DNA of 64,000 bases from Phlebotomus papatasi. Taxonomy: Eukaryota; Arthropoda; Insecta; Diptera; Psychodidae. The stretch covers positions 84,826,712-84,890,711 of the forward strand of contig NC_077224.1 of assembly GCF_024763615.1 (NCBI RefSeq). The letters run 5' to 3'. This document shows, one piece after another, positions 12,723-24,469 of this stretch (within the stretch, counting starts at the first letter, position 1; every line of letters starts with the position of its first letter). The notes below the pieces were generated by a model. It made no database searches. It saw only the letters and a list, made by a program, of their open reading frames with translations, and had not been told where the DNA came from. The position numbers were made by a program, and so were the translations under genes.

Positions 12723-14333
12723 ATTGTTAATGACAATTGATTTTCGACAATGTTATTTAGTCTTTTAGTACCTACAAAAATCTTTCCTTTTCGATACGAC
12801 AATTTTTGATTGAAGTACCAGTCTAATTGAAATATCTCTCATACTTCCTTCCCATTCTGTGTGCAAGATTAAAGGTGGCAGAAAAAAGGTTGATCAAATA
12901 CTCAGCAATTATCTCATTAAGTGCTATTTAATTCCACGTCGAGACATGGTAGTTTTTTTCCCTCTCATTCATTGTTTTCAATGAATTTTTCATTCATTGC
13001 ACACAAAATGTTGCCGAGAGCAATTTTATGATTACATGTTTCGCATGACATTCAGGTGTTGTGCGAGTTATTTAATGGGCAATCAATCTAATCACTCAAT
13101 TAGTCGTCAAAATACCTGTAGTTTTCACTCCATAAATTTAAATTTGAATCATTATTTATCTCACATTGGAGATCATTATTATGATGAGATGAAGAACAAA
13201 ATTTAAAAAAAAAAATGCACGAGCAACATTAATTCTTCTTTCATGTCATTCTTGATGATAAGACCAATTGAAATTATAAATAAAAAAGAAAATTAATCTC
13301 TTGAGAAAAATAATACGAAATGATTAGGATTTCCGGTTGCAATTATTGTATAAAGTGCTGAGACTTTTGATAATTTTTTTTTAAAGATTTGGACATAAAT
13401 GGATGTTAGCCATTTTTTCGGTCATGCTAAAATACGACAATGTTAAATTGAATGTGATAAATTGCATCACAGTTTATGTTGTACATTTGACATGATAATA
13501 AATTCAAATGGTCCTTATCGCCAATATTTTGTATGAATGAACGCCAATGTTTGCTTTTCAACATAAAATTTGTGCGCTTTTACATTATTTTGGGTCTCAT
13601 TAAAAAATTAACTAAATTACGCAATTCATTTCTTTGGCCGTATCATCAATTATTCATTATCACTACACTACTATCAATTGTATTATATTGTTGTTTTATG
13701 TTTTTTTCTGTGTTTTTACTTTTGCGTACACGCCTCTCTTTCAGAGAAATTGCCAGAGACTTTCAATGAACTTGAAATAATAATAAATTAATAATGTTAC
13801 TGGAAATAATCATATTTCCCTGGAAATACGCAAGTCATTTTGATAAGATTTTGTCTTAAGGGTGAAACATACTGACCATTTAATCATAAATCGTCACTGT
13901 GCACTGTTTCAGCCAAGATATACCCCTTAAACACTAGGTGTCTTCGCTACAAATAACAATTAATATTATTTTTATAATTTATTGGTAGAGAAGATGGGAA
14001 AGTAAACAAAATTCACAATTTTATTTAACGGTCCATATGGACTAAAATCGAGTGACTTACCGTCTAACATGCTTTAGGCACTTTTTTAGCCCTCATCGGC
14101 AAGATCTGAGTGGTAGGCCCGAATTAAGGACTAAATTTTGCCACGTACATCAATGGCAGACAAATGAAACTGTCAAATGCACCTCCTGATTTCATTTCCG
14201 AATATTATACAAACGACAGAAGCTACAAGGATAATGATTTGTTTTATTTAACTGGTATTAACGATTTAACACTTTAGAAAAGGAAAATCATTGCGTCAAA
14301 AAATTGTAAAATTAACAAATTAAAATTTTTGTA

Positions 14334-14575
14334 TAGGGGTAAGTGGGGCACTTTTGAAATTGGGATTTTTCACTTATTTTTAAATAATTGATTGAATAAT
14401 TAGATTAATTTTAATATTAGAATTATTAGATTGAACCTTATCGTGAGATAATTTATCTGCATAAACAGATTGAGAAGCTAAATTACATTATGATATGGCT
14501 CAGTTCCACTTAAACATAAGAGAGAAATCCTAATTTCAAAGGTGCCCCACTTTAAAAGGTGCCCTACTTCCCCTA
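14334..14575. mobile_element. MITE, TAGGGGTAAGTGGGGCACTT ends, inserted in an older repeat
   Basis: TAGGGGTAAGTGGGGCACTT at the left matches GTGCCCTACTTCCCCTA at the right. Flanks correspond to the repeat copy at 46050-46242, which lacks the insertion. Confidence 0.75.
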
Positions 14576-14579
14576 TGAT

Positions 14580-14752
14580 TGGTTTTTCGCTTTATTTGGA
14601 GCAAAATTAACTAAATAATAAAACTGTGGTATAGAAAATATATAAATTTAATAATTTAGTACTCTATTTATCATGAAAGCAGTAACATTTCCATTTGGAG
14701 TAGCGAAAAATTTCCATTTGGAGCAGGTTTTGAATTAGCTTAATTTACCCTA
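14580..14752 (+). repeat. Dispersed repeat copy shared with 46085-46242
   Basis: TTTTCGCTTTATTTGGAGCA and TTTCCATTTGGAGCAGGTTT are shared in order with 46085-46242 in phantom intron 1. Confidence 0.7.
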
Positions 14753-15000
14753 ATAAATAATTTCATAGCCATCATCTGAAAATCACATCGTAATTTTTTT
14801 TTGTTCTCAACAAAATTCTGGTACAATTTATTCGAAAATGCAGAATTTTTGATTTGGAGTATGTTTAATAATCCTATTTAATCCTTCTCTATACAGACAG
14901 CATACCCTCGCAGTATTTATATACAGTGGCAGCCAAAATAATAGAATCACTTTGCAAAGCTTATATTTTTTTTAAACTTTTGTATTTTTTCCCAATTTGT

Positions 15001-15513
15001 TTATATCGCTCCTTGGAAATTACAAGGGACCAACTCAATCTGAGCCATTTTTCAGGAGACAGCATGAAAGATTCAACTTTGTATAAATAATTATCTCAAT
15101 TAAGTATGTTAATAAAAACAATTTAATTCTTTTCTATTTGTATGAGCATTATTATAAACATCGAAACATACATATTTTTACCTTTCAAAATATGTTTTTT
15201 TTATGAGTTAGCTCTTTGTCATTCTAAATGATGCGCAAATTTTCATGAAGTTAGAATGACACGGGATCAACTTGCTTGAGTTAGTCCCTTGTTTCACAAA
15301 AATTTGTACGATAAATCTATTTTGTGCCCCTTGACTTCACACAAAACCGCGCAAGCAATCATAAAGAGTAAAATTTTGAAAAACTTTTCTAATAACGAAA
15401 TTTATTGACTCATATCATCTGAAATTTTATTAAATTCTCTGTCTGAGTGCATTAAAAGCTCAAAATCGCCAAAAAGTGAGTTGGCCCCTTGTAATTTCCA
15501 AGGAGCGATATAA
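15001..15513. mobile_element. 513-bp MITE nested in the Tc1-like element
   Basis: TTATATCGCTCCTTGGAAAT at the left and ATTTCCAAGGAGCGATATAA at the right. The match continues inward with TACAAGGGACCAACTCA against TGAGTTGGCCCCTTGTA, giving ends of about 37 bp. Confidence 0.8.
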
Positions 15514-15959
15514 TTCTTAAGTAGAAGTCTTCAAATTAATAGAATCGTAGAATTATTTTTTAATCGTATCAAGACACGTTATTTCTATTACAATGTAATT
15601 TTTACAATGTGCTCGTGTTGGAAGAATCTGCTGATCGTAGATCGCCCAGGAACGCCTTCCTCGTAGTATGAATGCCTCTACCAAAAGTACGAGTGCAATA
15701 ACTAATTTAGCACTTTAGAAGTACAGTATCGGCCAAAAATTTGTTGACAAAGTTGTATTCGAGAAGTCAAGTGGAAAGAATGATAAAAAATCATTTTTCA
15801 AATTATTTTTTCATTCCTATAATCCATAAATATTATTCATGCATTTCAAAAAAAATAAATAATAATATTGTATCAAAAATAATTGTTTTCCAAAAATTGA
15901 TCATTTTTATCAGCTAAAAGTTTTTTGTTACGTTTGAAAAAATTACTTAAGTTACTCTG

Positions 15960-16277
15960 AAAAATAGATCATCCGACAGGATAGCGGTCAGATCAGTGAG
16001 ATATTCTAAGGTTATTCTTAAAAATCCATACATCAGCATGCTCTTACTTCATTGCCGTTATTCCCAAAGAATTCATACCCGTTTAAAGAGAGCACAGGAT
16101 CCGGCGAATCGTGTATTCCGGAATTGGATAGAGAGGTCTTTGAAAAGATTACGAGCAAAAAGTACCGTAATAACTCGTAAAACACTTCATAAAATTCCTA
16201 CAGATCCCCTTATTCCTTTCAGTATAAAGATGTGGCACCCATGTATCGTGCTTTTAAATACATCCAAGCTTTTCTAA
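15960..16277 (+). pseudogene. Possible relic of a Tc1-like transposase
   Basis: The frame from about 15960 to 16277 reads DRIAVRSVRYSKVILKNPYI, which resembles the helix-turn-helix start of Tc1 transposases. Downstream the resemblance fades, and no catalytic Asp/Glu motifs were found. Its position inside Tc1-like ends supports the idea, but it is weak. Confidence 0.35.
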
Positions 16278-16783
16278 ATAGCGAAATACGATCGAATTAT
16301 TGTTTTTTAAAATCTTGATAATCTCTTCAATTGGATAATTTGTTTTTCCACTCAAATACTCCCAATATTGCCATCAATGTTAGAGACCGTGTAAACTAAA
16401 GTTGATCTTTCAACGAAATGGTATAAACAAAAATGCTAAAGGTAAAATAGTGGTTTTTGCGGAGCACATTCTATTATTTTGGCCGCCACTGTATATAAAT
16501 GTCATGAAAATTGTGATTATAAATTAAGCTAAATTGATAAAAAATTTCAGAGGAAATATTCTAAGTCCATTTTGACAGAACGACATTTTGAGGAAAGTAC
16601 CAAAAATTCATGAAATTTTCTATAGAAATTCTGCAGAATTTTCGGCAGTTACATTTTCAAATCCGACAAATTTGTGCAGAATTCTGCAGAATTTGCCGGG
16701 TGGGTACCTTCGAATCGGTACAGAAAAATCTCAACCGGAGAGAGCTCTGAAATCGGGAAGGTTATTACTGCACGGGAGGATTC

Positions 16784-17130
16784 TTCTTGATACTTTCGCA
16801 ATGTGACTAAAGTACATCCTGTTCGAATTTCGAAGTGTTCAAGTTTCAAAAGGTTATGGTTTTCATTTTATTGTGAGGAAAACCACAAAGCAAAGACCGT
16901 TACTGCTTCTTTCTCATTATTTATTCACTCCTTAATCACTGAGTATTTTTTGCGGGCTTTTTAGTGTGATGCTTGATAAATTTTTCCCACCTTGTTCGAA
17001 AATTTAGTATGAAAATTCGAAATTGAATTTGAATTCTTCGAACATCAACGAGTTTTTGTGCAAATAGAGTTCCATTTACTTTTTATCCAATACACTTTTG
17101 GAGAATCAAAATCTACTTGTTTGCAGTTTG
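16784..17130. repeat. Foldback-family copy (single arm)
   Basis: Shares GTACATCCTGTTCGAATTT, TTGAATTCTTCGAACAT and AGAATCAAAATCTACTTGT in order with 54365-54630. Fragments also lie at 7244-7313 and 51290-51370. Confidence 0.6.
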
Positions 17131-17217
17131 CATCCATTGTGAATTTCTGTATAGTGTGAAAATTTAGAGTGAAACGGCACCTAGTACTTCGAATGCAAAC
17201 CCTCCAAATTCTGCAAA

Positions 17218-17556
17218 TACATTAGAGTCTCTCAAATCTGAATCTCTCAAATTCGAACAACGTTTGGATTCAAAATGTCAATTGTGAGGTTATGTTAAAA
17301 AAAATCGTATTGTGGATAATTGAAAATCATATTTCTGTGCTTTTTCCTGAATATTTACACACGTTATGATCGTATAAAATGAAAAGTAAGTATGTTACTA
17401 CTAAGACTTATGAGAAAGTACGGGAATTTGATTCAAAGTACAATTTAATCTCACACAAATTTCGTTAGTTTTAAAAAAAATCGTTCGAATTTGGGAGTTG
17501 AGAAATGCCAAAAATCCCCCCCCCCCGAGCATTCGAATTTAGAAGACTCTAGTGTA
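17218..17556. mobile_element. MITE, TACATTAGAGTCTCTC ends
   Basis: TACATTAGAGTCTCTCAAAT at the left; AATTTAGAAGACTCTAGTGTA at the right, imperfect inverted repeats with TA edges. The interior is unrelated to the CAGTAGACTCTC family. Confidence 0.55.
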
Positions 17557-19930
17557 TAGTTTGTTGATTAAAGTAGAAAACTTTGAAAATATAACAGATT
17601 CAAACATTACCAACGAGCATTAGCAAGTGCAATTCGCCTCGATTTAGGTTCCATTGATTCTGAAATACGCACGATGATTTTTTGATGTTGTGTTGTTTTA
17701 TTTAACACTGATAACCGACTTCATGCACAATCGTTTCAGAAAAAAAAGACAAGTTTATTAGAGATTAATCCAGTGCAAGTGTAATTTTCCTCTCTAATTT
17801 CCAGTAATTATGAGTAAATTGCGTTGAAAATTTTTTGGTTGAACTAAATAATACTGGATTTTTGTTAAATGCCACTTTTCACAATTCCACACTTCCTGCA
17901 TTCTTCTGCTTCGTGATGTTCACTGCAAAAGTTGCATCACATTCTGAGATAACAATTTGGATACACATGACTGTAGAGCTGACAATGTAAGCAATTTTTT
18001 TTTGGACAGATTGATAAAAGTAATTTAATAAGTTGATTAGTTCAATTGTGGCATGACATTTTCATGGATTTTTTTTAGGAGATTGCACAAAATTTGTCTA
18101 AAAATACAATGTTTAATGGGAAAAATTGCGGTAGAATGGGGCAAAAGATGAATGTGTAAAATCGGAAAGATATGCTATAGTAAATAATCAAATAATAACA
18201 ATATTGTGTGCTTGTCACATTTAACCTCTCGATGGTGCTAAAAGTGATAAGGAGTTTGAAGAAAAAAAAAGTCGTTCTATCAACTGGAAATAATATGAAC
18301 TTTTTGTAGCATTTGCAGTGATTTGTAATTATTGTCTCCCTATTGATTGTGCTATAAGGGGGCATGGTTGGGGTAAAACACGTGTTTCAGAGCGATTTAA
18401 ATTGTAACTAAGTAAACAAGATGAGTTTTCAGACTATAGCAAAAACTTTCAATTTCAGCAGAAATCTTATTTGTTCTGATGATGATGTATTTCAATTTCT
18501 CAGAGCGGAATCATTAGATGTTCCAGGGGAATACATTGCACTTTGGCGGTGAAACGACGTAAATGGGATTTTATTTTTCGAAAATAACTTGCATTATTAA
18601 TTCATTATATTGCTCGATAGCAATGTACTTTAACTTGGGAACTATATTTGCACATTTTGTCTAAACTTGCCACTCAAAGTTCACAGCAAATACAATAAAA
18701 TATTTGTGTTATTGAACTTGTCTGGTGCTATGTCCTTTGGATGATTATTTGTGTGATTCAGAGCAATGATTTTCAAGTACTAGTTTCTTCACCATTTCAT
18801 CAGATTTTCCCGCTAAAATTCCTCAGAAATATTTTCCATCGATTGACTTGTGAATCGGTGACATCAATTGATTTGATGTAGCGCCAATGCTATTAATGCT
18901 ACTTAGCGACAACGCATGGAAAGTTTCAGCAAATGCCCCTTGGGATATTTTAGCACAAAACAACTCAAAAACACATCTCTCAAATAGATAATAGCATATT
19001 CGTGTGCATTCTACGAGTCAATAACATTTTGAGGAGTTTGGCACTAAATGCCATTTCCTCCAATCATCACGTAAAGATAACACCATTAACATTTTCAAAT
19101 AAATCGACCAAACGCATCGAGATCCTTCTTCCAAAAAATATTCATCCCAGAAAAAAAAAAACGTTCCAAAATGATTGATTTGGACTTTTGAAATATACTC
19201 CATGACCGTCGCATGGGTCAAGATTGTCACGATATTCCAGGGTCATGGTGAACTTTCTTTCTCAATCATCAACAACACTCCTCCTCCATCATAAATATTT
19301 ACATAAAATTATCTTGCATCCCATTGAGAAATGCCTGAACTTTAGCCATTTTATGTGGGGGAGAGAATATGATGTGAAAGAGACACAAATGATGAATACT
19401 TGACGTCTCGGAATTTCATGAGTTGAACTTTTTTTTGATTGATCGGTGATCGATGATCGTCTGGGTTATTTTTTGCATCGTGTAAAAATGTAGGATAGTA
19501 GGTGAGATGGGTTTACATGACATTCCAAAAACAAAAAAGATCCTGAAGACAATCAAATGCAACTGAAAGGACTGAAAGTTTAAACCCATATCACCGTTGT
19601 TTTTCGCTAAGTTCACCCATGACCGTTTTTAGGAAATCTGAGGTTATTGGAGTAGCTAGTAAAATATACAGTCTGTTAACCCTTTAAGGATGAGTAGGAT
19701 ACCGGTGTGCCAAGAAAAAAAACATTTGACATGTATCATTCTAAAACGCTCTTTTACTCGCTTTTCACACCAAAGGATCAAAAATTTCACATGAAGTAAC
19801 CAATAAATACATCGAAAACTTGAAATAGTTCGTTCCTAAGTCGATTAAACAATTTAAAGAGATAAAAAATGTCGATTAATTGCTAGAATGTGGCTTGACA
19901 GGTAAAGTGACACATGATATGTATAAATTA

Positions 19931-20251
19931 ATTTGAATGAAATATACACGGATATGACCTGGTACTTTTTCTCCTTTATTTTCTCCTACGACGTTTCGGA
20001 GGGGTTTTCCTCCTTCTTCAGGTATGGAAAATTTTGGGAAAAAATGTCAAGAGGTATAGTTGACCTAATTGGCAATTTTGACTCTCTCACTGACACTCTC
20101 ATCACAACCTTCCCACAAAGATCTATACCTCTTGACATTTTTTCCCAAAATTTTCCATACCTGAAGAAGGAGGAAAACCCCTCCGAAACGTCGTAGGAGA
20201 AAATAAAGGAGAAAAAGTACCAGGTCATATCCGTGTATATTTCATTCAAAT
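19931..20251. repeat. Perfect 128-bp inverted repeat with a 65-bp spacer
   Basis: Arms 19931-20058 and 20124-20251 are exact reverse complements by base-by-base reading. This explains the near-identical 87-codon frames on both strands. Each arm carries a CTGAAGA...GAAACGTC block (20161-20193 and its complement at about 19990-20021), which resembles sequence I associate with Penelope-like retroelements. Confidence 0.92.
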
Positions 20252-21089
20252 ATTCTACTGACCGTAAAGAAAAGATATAAATTAATTGTGAATTTATATA
20301 AATGGAACCTAACCTTAAACTTGCTACAAGAAACAGCTACAAGAAATTAATTTAGAAAGGTATAGAAATACGATATTTAATCATTCAAACTTATCTCCTT
20401 GTGAGAAACCTCAAATATTGGCTTCAATTCTGAGATCAAAATCAAAATTTCAAGCTGTCAAATATTTCCAAAATCAAGAATTCACATTCTAACGCAAAGT
20501 ATTTATTGAACTTAAGATGCCTTAGCCAAGAACCAAGATTTCAAGATTTTCCACACTTAACGAAACGTCACTTCTGACAAATATCTTCATTTTTCTCTGT
20601 CGAATTTGTTGAGATTTCATCATATACCTTCAAATCATACAACTTTGTGCCAGAGGGTACAACTTTTCGCCACCCTATTTTTAGACATGAAAACCTTTCT
20701 AACGGAATTGGTAGTTGCGGGAAAGTTCTCCAAAAATTCTGCAAGATAGTTCTAATATACGCAAAGTGATCATGGGAATTCCCTTTTAGATGCTTGTTAC
20801 CAAAGGTTGGTAAAAATTCCATCATTATCTGTGATGTTTCTTCATTTTTCCGAATCTGCAGAAAAGTGTCCTTTAGAACAAAGTTTCTAATTTATTCCAT
20901 GTGTTTTGTTGCATTCCTTTACTATTGAGGATAAAATAGCTGAATCGGCGATTTCAGGAAAACTCAACGTTCCAAATTAATCGTGATTCCAAATTGGCTC
21001 ATCTTTCCCTACTTGCGCTAAAGATAAACTGAAAATCAATTCATATTGATAAGTTTTAATTTTGACGTTTCTTCTTGAACTGCAGGCAG

Positions 21090-22022
21090 TGTTCTTTAAA
21101 AAAGCAATTTTTGACGAAAATTGCTCCTAATGAGTAGAGGCTTTCTACCTTAGATCACTATTATTTTTTTTAATTTTTTATTTATTTATTTATTAATAAT
21201 AATGTTTTGAGCTAGTGCTCTTGAAAGCAGAAGAAAAAGGATATGTATAAAGATTTGTCAGAAAGCAATGCTTGCGTCTACCGCCGTCTTAGCGTTAGTG
21301 ACCAACCTCCAGAGCCAAACGGTGGAAATGCTCTTTCTCAGGTTGTATAAGTCATCTGTATCATTTGGAAAAAAATCTTTCTGACGTTTAGGAAAAAACG
21401 ATCTATCACTAAATAATTTTAATTCCTTCCCTTGAAAAGAATTTACAAATCTTTTTAATCTTTTATACGTGGTAAAGAATGTTACCTGTGATAATGAATG
21501 ATATGTTTCTGCGATAAGTATGTATGATAACCAAAAGGGAGTCCTGGGACAAACCTGTGATATTTAGGGATGTGATAAGTGAATCTGTGATATGCTCTGA
21601 TGATTGAATGTGTATGCAAACTTGTGATAGAGTTATAGTGAATTAATATTCGGCGAAAAAGACCAAATTTCAACTTCCTTCGTCAAAATAACTTTTATTT
21701 CACTTTAACTGGTCACTAGGGTAACAAATTGTTAATGTTTGAGACTTCAATTTTGCGTGATGGCTCAGAAAATCTGTGATTTTTGTGTGAATGATGAAAA
21801 TGCGTGTTGATTGATGGTGAATGTGATGCGAAGAAGGATTTTTCACGGTATGAAGTTGTCTGTATGTTGAAATTGGATGAATGATATGAAGTTAGGCGAA
21901 TGTAATTTTAAATGTTGTCAATTTTAACTGCATCTCCAATACCTCATGGAGCCTCGTCTCCAATACGGTTTCTATACATAGGGGTTTTCGTCAAAAATTG
22001 CTTTTTTGAATGAAACTTCCAG
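21090..22022. mobile_element. Possible MITE, AAAAAAGCAATTTTTGACGA ends
   Basis: AAAAAAGCAATTTTTGACGA at about 21100 faces its reverse complement at about 21990. A single end also occurs at about 56075. The interior has a TGTGATAAG-rich stretch and no coding frame. Confidence 0.45.
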
Positions 22023-22515
22023 TAGGGGAATGTGCCCATACTTTGCGCGGTCTCAAGCTTCATAATGAATATTTTTTCCATGTGTGTGAATAAATGTAAC
22101 TCCACAATATATTTTTAAAACAGGACACTTTCCTTTAGTTTTTAAAATATGGGAAAAATTTAGTCATTATGAAGCTTAGGAGGGAATGTCAAAATTATGT
22201 CATCCGGATCACCGTAATCCGGATGAGTTATTGACGGTTACGTTTAAAATCATTTTGAGGTCATGTGTGCATGTGTGTTGTTCAGCAATGAAAATGAATT
22301 ATCCTGTGATGTTTTTGTTTAATAAATGAAGTATAATAGCGGAGAATTCTCTAATTATGTCTTTTTAAGCTTCTTTAAAACTGTTATTCTAATTCTAGAA
22401 AAAAACTTGTATTATATATTTGAGACATTGAATAAATTCAAAAAATCCATCCGGATTACGAAGCGGACATCTGTCATATTGTCTCCCAATCATCCGGATT
22501 GCAAAGCCAACACTG
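22023..22515. repeat. TAGGGGA-type half element and ATCCGGAT-rich segment
   Basis: GTAGGGGAATGTGCCCATAC and an AATTTAGTCATTATGAAGCT block relate to the MITE at 30425. It is followed by ATCCGGAT words at 22201-22227 (a palindrome), about 22446 and about 22490. Confidence 0.4.
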
Positions 22516-22753
22516 TACAGTAGACTCTCGCTCAATCGGCTCTTTTTCAATCGGCCGAAAAATTTTGTTGACAATTTTCACGTTTAATTATGAAGCTAAT
22601 TCGCTCAAATTCGCTGTAGTTCTTCCTATTTTATCCTGATTCTTTATAATTGAGCGCTTTTTGTAGAATTTACAAAGGCTTTGACGCTCAATTCTATCGC
22701 TAAACCGGATGACATTTTGCCCAAAATGCCCATTTGAGAGAGAGTCTACTGTA
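22516..22753. mobile_element. MITE, CAGTAGACTCTCGCTCAAT family, copy 1
   Basis: TACAGTAGACTCTCGCTCAA at the left and GAGAGAGTCTACTGTA at the right, TA edges. Three other copies at 27731, 40812 and 42261. Confidence 0.85.
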
Positions 22754-23269
22754 TCTCTGACTGACTGAGTGAAGCCTTATCCAATCCTTAATTATTAAGA
22801 CACCTGAATGGCCTGCTTTTCGATGAGGCAATAGAAATCATTATGACATCATACTAAGATAATGATAATGGGATCATGTTGAGATCTCTAAATGGTTATA
22901 ATCTTCAAAAATATGTTTACAAGAATTTTCTCAAGAACTCTGATGCAAAGATCATTGATCTCTGAACTTTGATCCTTATGATCCTCAAACATAATGCCAT
23001 AATGCAAGATCGTCAATCGGATGGCTAATGCAGCAGATACGATCTATCACTGTTTTTTTCGTTCTTTCTATTTACCAACCCCGCGGTTTTGTGATAAAAT
23101 CCGCGGCATTTTCCGCTGCGCGATCACCAATGAAGGGGGCCAAGTGATATGATCACTATGATGTGTGTTTATGTGTAAATAGTGTGTTTGGGGTGGGGAG
23201 TTGAGCACCGATGACGATTGCAGATGGGCAAATGATGGGGAGGCCTACTTTCCATAAAATCATCTCTCA

Positions 23270-23640
23270 CTCTCTTGGCGTATGAGCGTGTGTATGTGGG
23301 GATTTTGAGAAAAATAAGAGAGCAAATAAGAGAGCAATAGTATGAGTTTTGACGCGCGACTGATCGGTTATTTATGCTTTGATCTCTTTCTCGCCTCTGC
23401 TACTATTGGTGTGACGGGTGTGACGATGTTCCACGAGAGTGGTGACCACTCTCTTGTGTGTATTTTTTTTTGAGAACGATTGAGAGATAAGAGGTGGGAG
23501 AGCATGAGAGAGAGATGATAGGCTTTTCGGGGTACAAAAAAAGAGAGTCTCTCGTGACTGGTATTGTGCGTTTGGGAGAGTGAGTGAGAGGATGATCATT
23601 GGTGGGATCTGGTGTTTTGAAAAAGAGAGGCGATTGCTCT
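23270..23640. promoter_or_regulatory. GAGAG-rich upstream region of Cyp18a1
   Basis: Many GAGAG/CTCTC words occur on both strands directly upstream of the TATA boxes, with few elsewhere nearby. In flies such clusters bind GAGA factor at inducible promoters; binding here is inference. It also holds a 19-bp palindrome at 23435-23453 (9-bp arms GAGAGTGGT/ACCACTCTC around one G). Confidence 0.4.
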
Positions 23641-23774
23641 TCTCAACAAAAAAAAAAGCCGATCACCACGCGATTTCCCCACTCGAAAAATATCAACATT
23701 GGTGTGATCGCTCTACGATCTTTGGGCTACTCTTTGGCTGCTGCTCTCTCGGAGTGCGCTGGAATTGTGAGTAG

Positions 23775-23826
23775 TATATAAGTACCCCTCTACTGCTTCA
23801 CGTCCAGAGGCCGGCAGCTATAAAAG
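23775..23826 (+). promoter_or_regulatory. Cyp18a1 core promoter: two TATA boxes
   Basis: TATATAAG (23775-23782) and a consensus TATAAAAG (23819-23826) lie 290-340 bp before the Cyp18a1 ATG. The second would place transcription start near 23850 and give a 5' leader of about 270 bases. No clear initiator was recognised. The call depends on the spacing and the lack of another gene; an untranslated 5' exon elsewhere is not excluded. Confidence 0.6.
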
Positions 23827-24117
23827 TCGCAAGGACATGTAGAGTCTCTATAGTGTCTGTTACATTTAACGTGAGAACGGACTGTTACTGCACCAACTCG
23901 TGTGACAAACTTTTTTTTTTGGTATTTCGTGGTTCCATCTCTATCTCTGGATTACTATTGAAGATAAACTGATACAAGATTTACCAGAGATTTTTTTTTA
24001 AAAAATAATTTTTTTTCCCGGATTTTCGGTTTCGGTTTTTCGAAGTGACGATATTTTCCCGCCAAATTTCCGGCTGAATTTTCTTGAGAGACTTTTTTTT
24101 GAGCAGAGACAAGCAAA

Positions 24118-24469
24118 ATGTGGAGTGATTTGGATGTGAAGGAGGTCCGGAGTTGCCTCTATGTGTTCATAAGTGTCTTGCTGATGGTGGTGTTGATTCA
24201 GTGGCTCCTCAAGTGCTACAGGGAGATCAAACTACTACCACCAGGACCATGGGGTATTCCCGTCATGGGATATCTGGCATTCCTTGGTCAGGAGAAGCAT
24301 ACGCAGTATATGGAACTGGCCAAGAAGTACGGTGGTGTTTTCAGTGCACGCCTCGGAACACAATTGACCGTGGTTGTGAGTGACTACAAGGTGATCAGAG
24401 ATACCTTCCGGAAGAAAGAATACACCGGACGTCCCGATACACCCTTCATCCAGACTATGGATGGTTTTG
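24118..24469 (+). CDS. Cyp18a1: Cyp18a1 coding exon 1
   Basis: Codes for residues 1-117 plus one base of the glycine codon: membrane anchor, basic stretch and PPGPWGIPVMG hinge, ending in the TMDGF-G segment. The donor is G|GTGAGT (phase 1). Confidence 0.93.

Larger units (their letters stand above)
14922..16493. mobile_element. Degenerate Tc1/mariner-like transposon with a nested insertion
   Basis: TACAGTGGCAGCCAAAATAA at the left and TATTTTGGCCGCCACTGTA at the right are terminal inverted repeats with TA edges. Removing the nested 15001-15513 element leaves about 1.06 kb, near Tc1 size after small deletions. Confidence 0.75.
1..23269. other. Upstream region without recognisable genes
   Basis: No open frame here exceeds about 150 codons, and none shows a known domain, splice-linked coding pattern or codon bias. 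The long frames at 5153-5605 and 19933-20249 are translations of repeats. Content is the repeats listed separately, separated by AT-rich unassigned sequence (for example 866-1600, 3150-4210, 7320-8300, 12730-13900, 17560-19900, 20260-21080) in which I see nothing definable. Confidence 0.6.

Noticed and set aside
19933..20249. Near-identical 87-codon frames on both strands
   Set aside because: Forced by the perfect inverted repeat; not evidence of a gene.
23580..23781. Two overlapping + strand frames of 60-64 codons before the TATA boxes
   Set aside because: They lie upstream of the promoter in GAGA-rich DNA, show no domain and are not spliceable in a supported way to exon 1.
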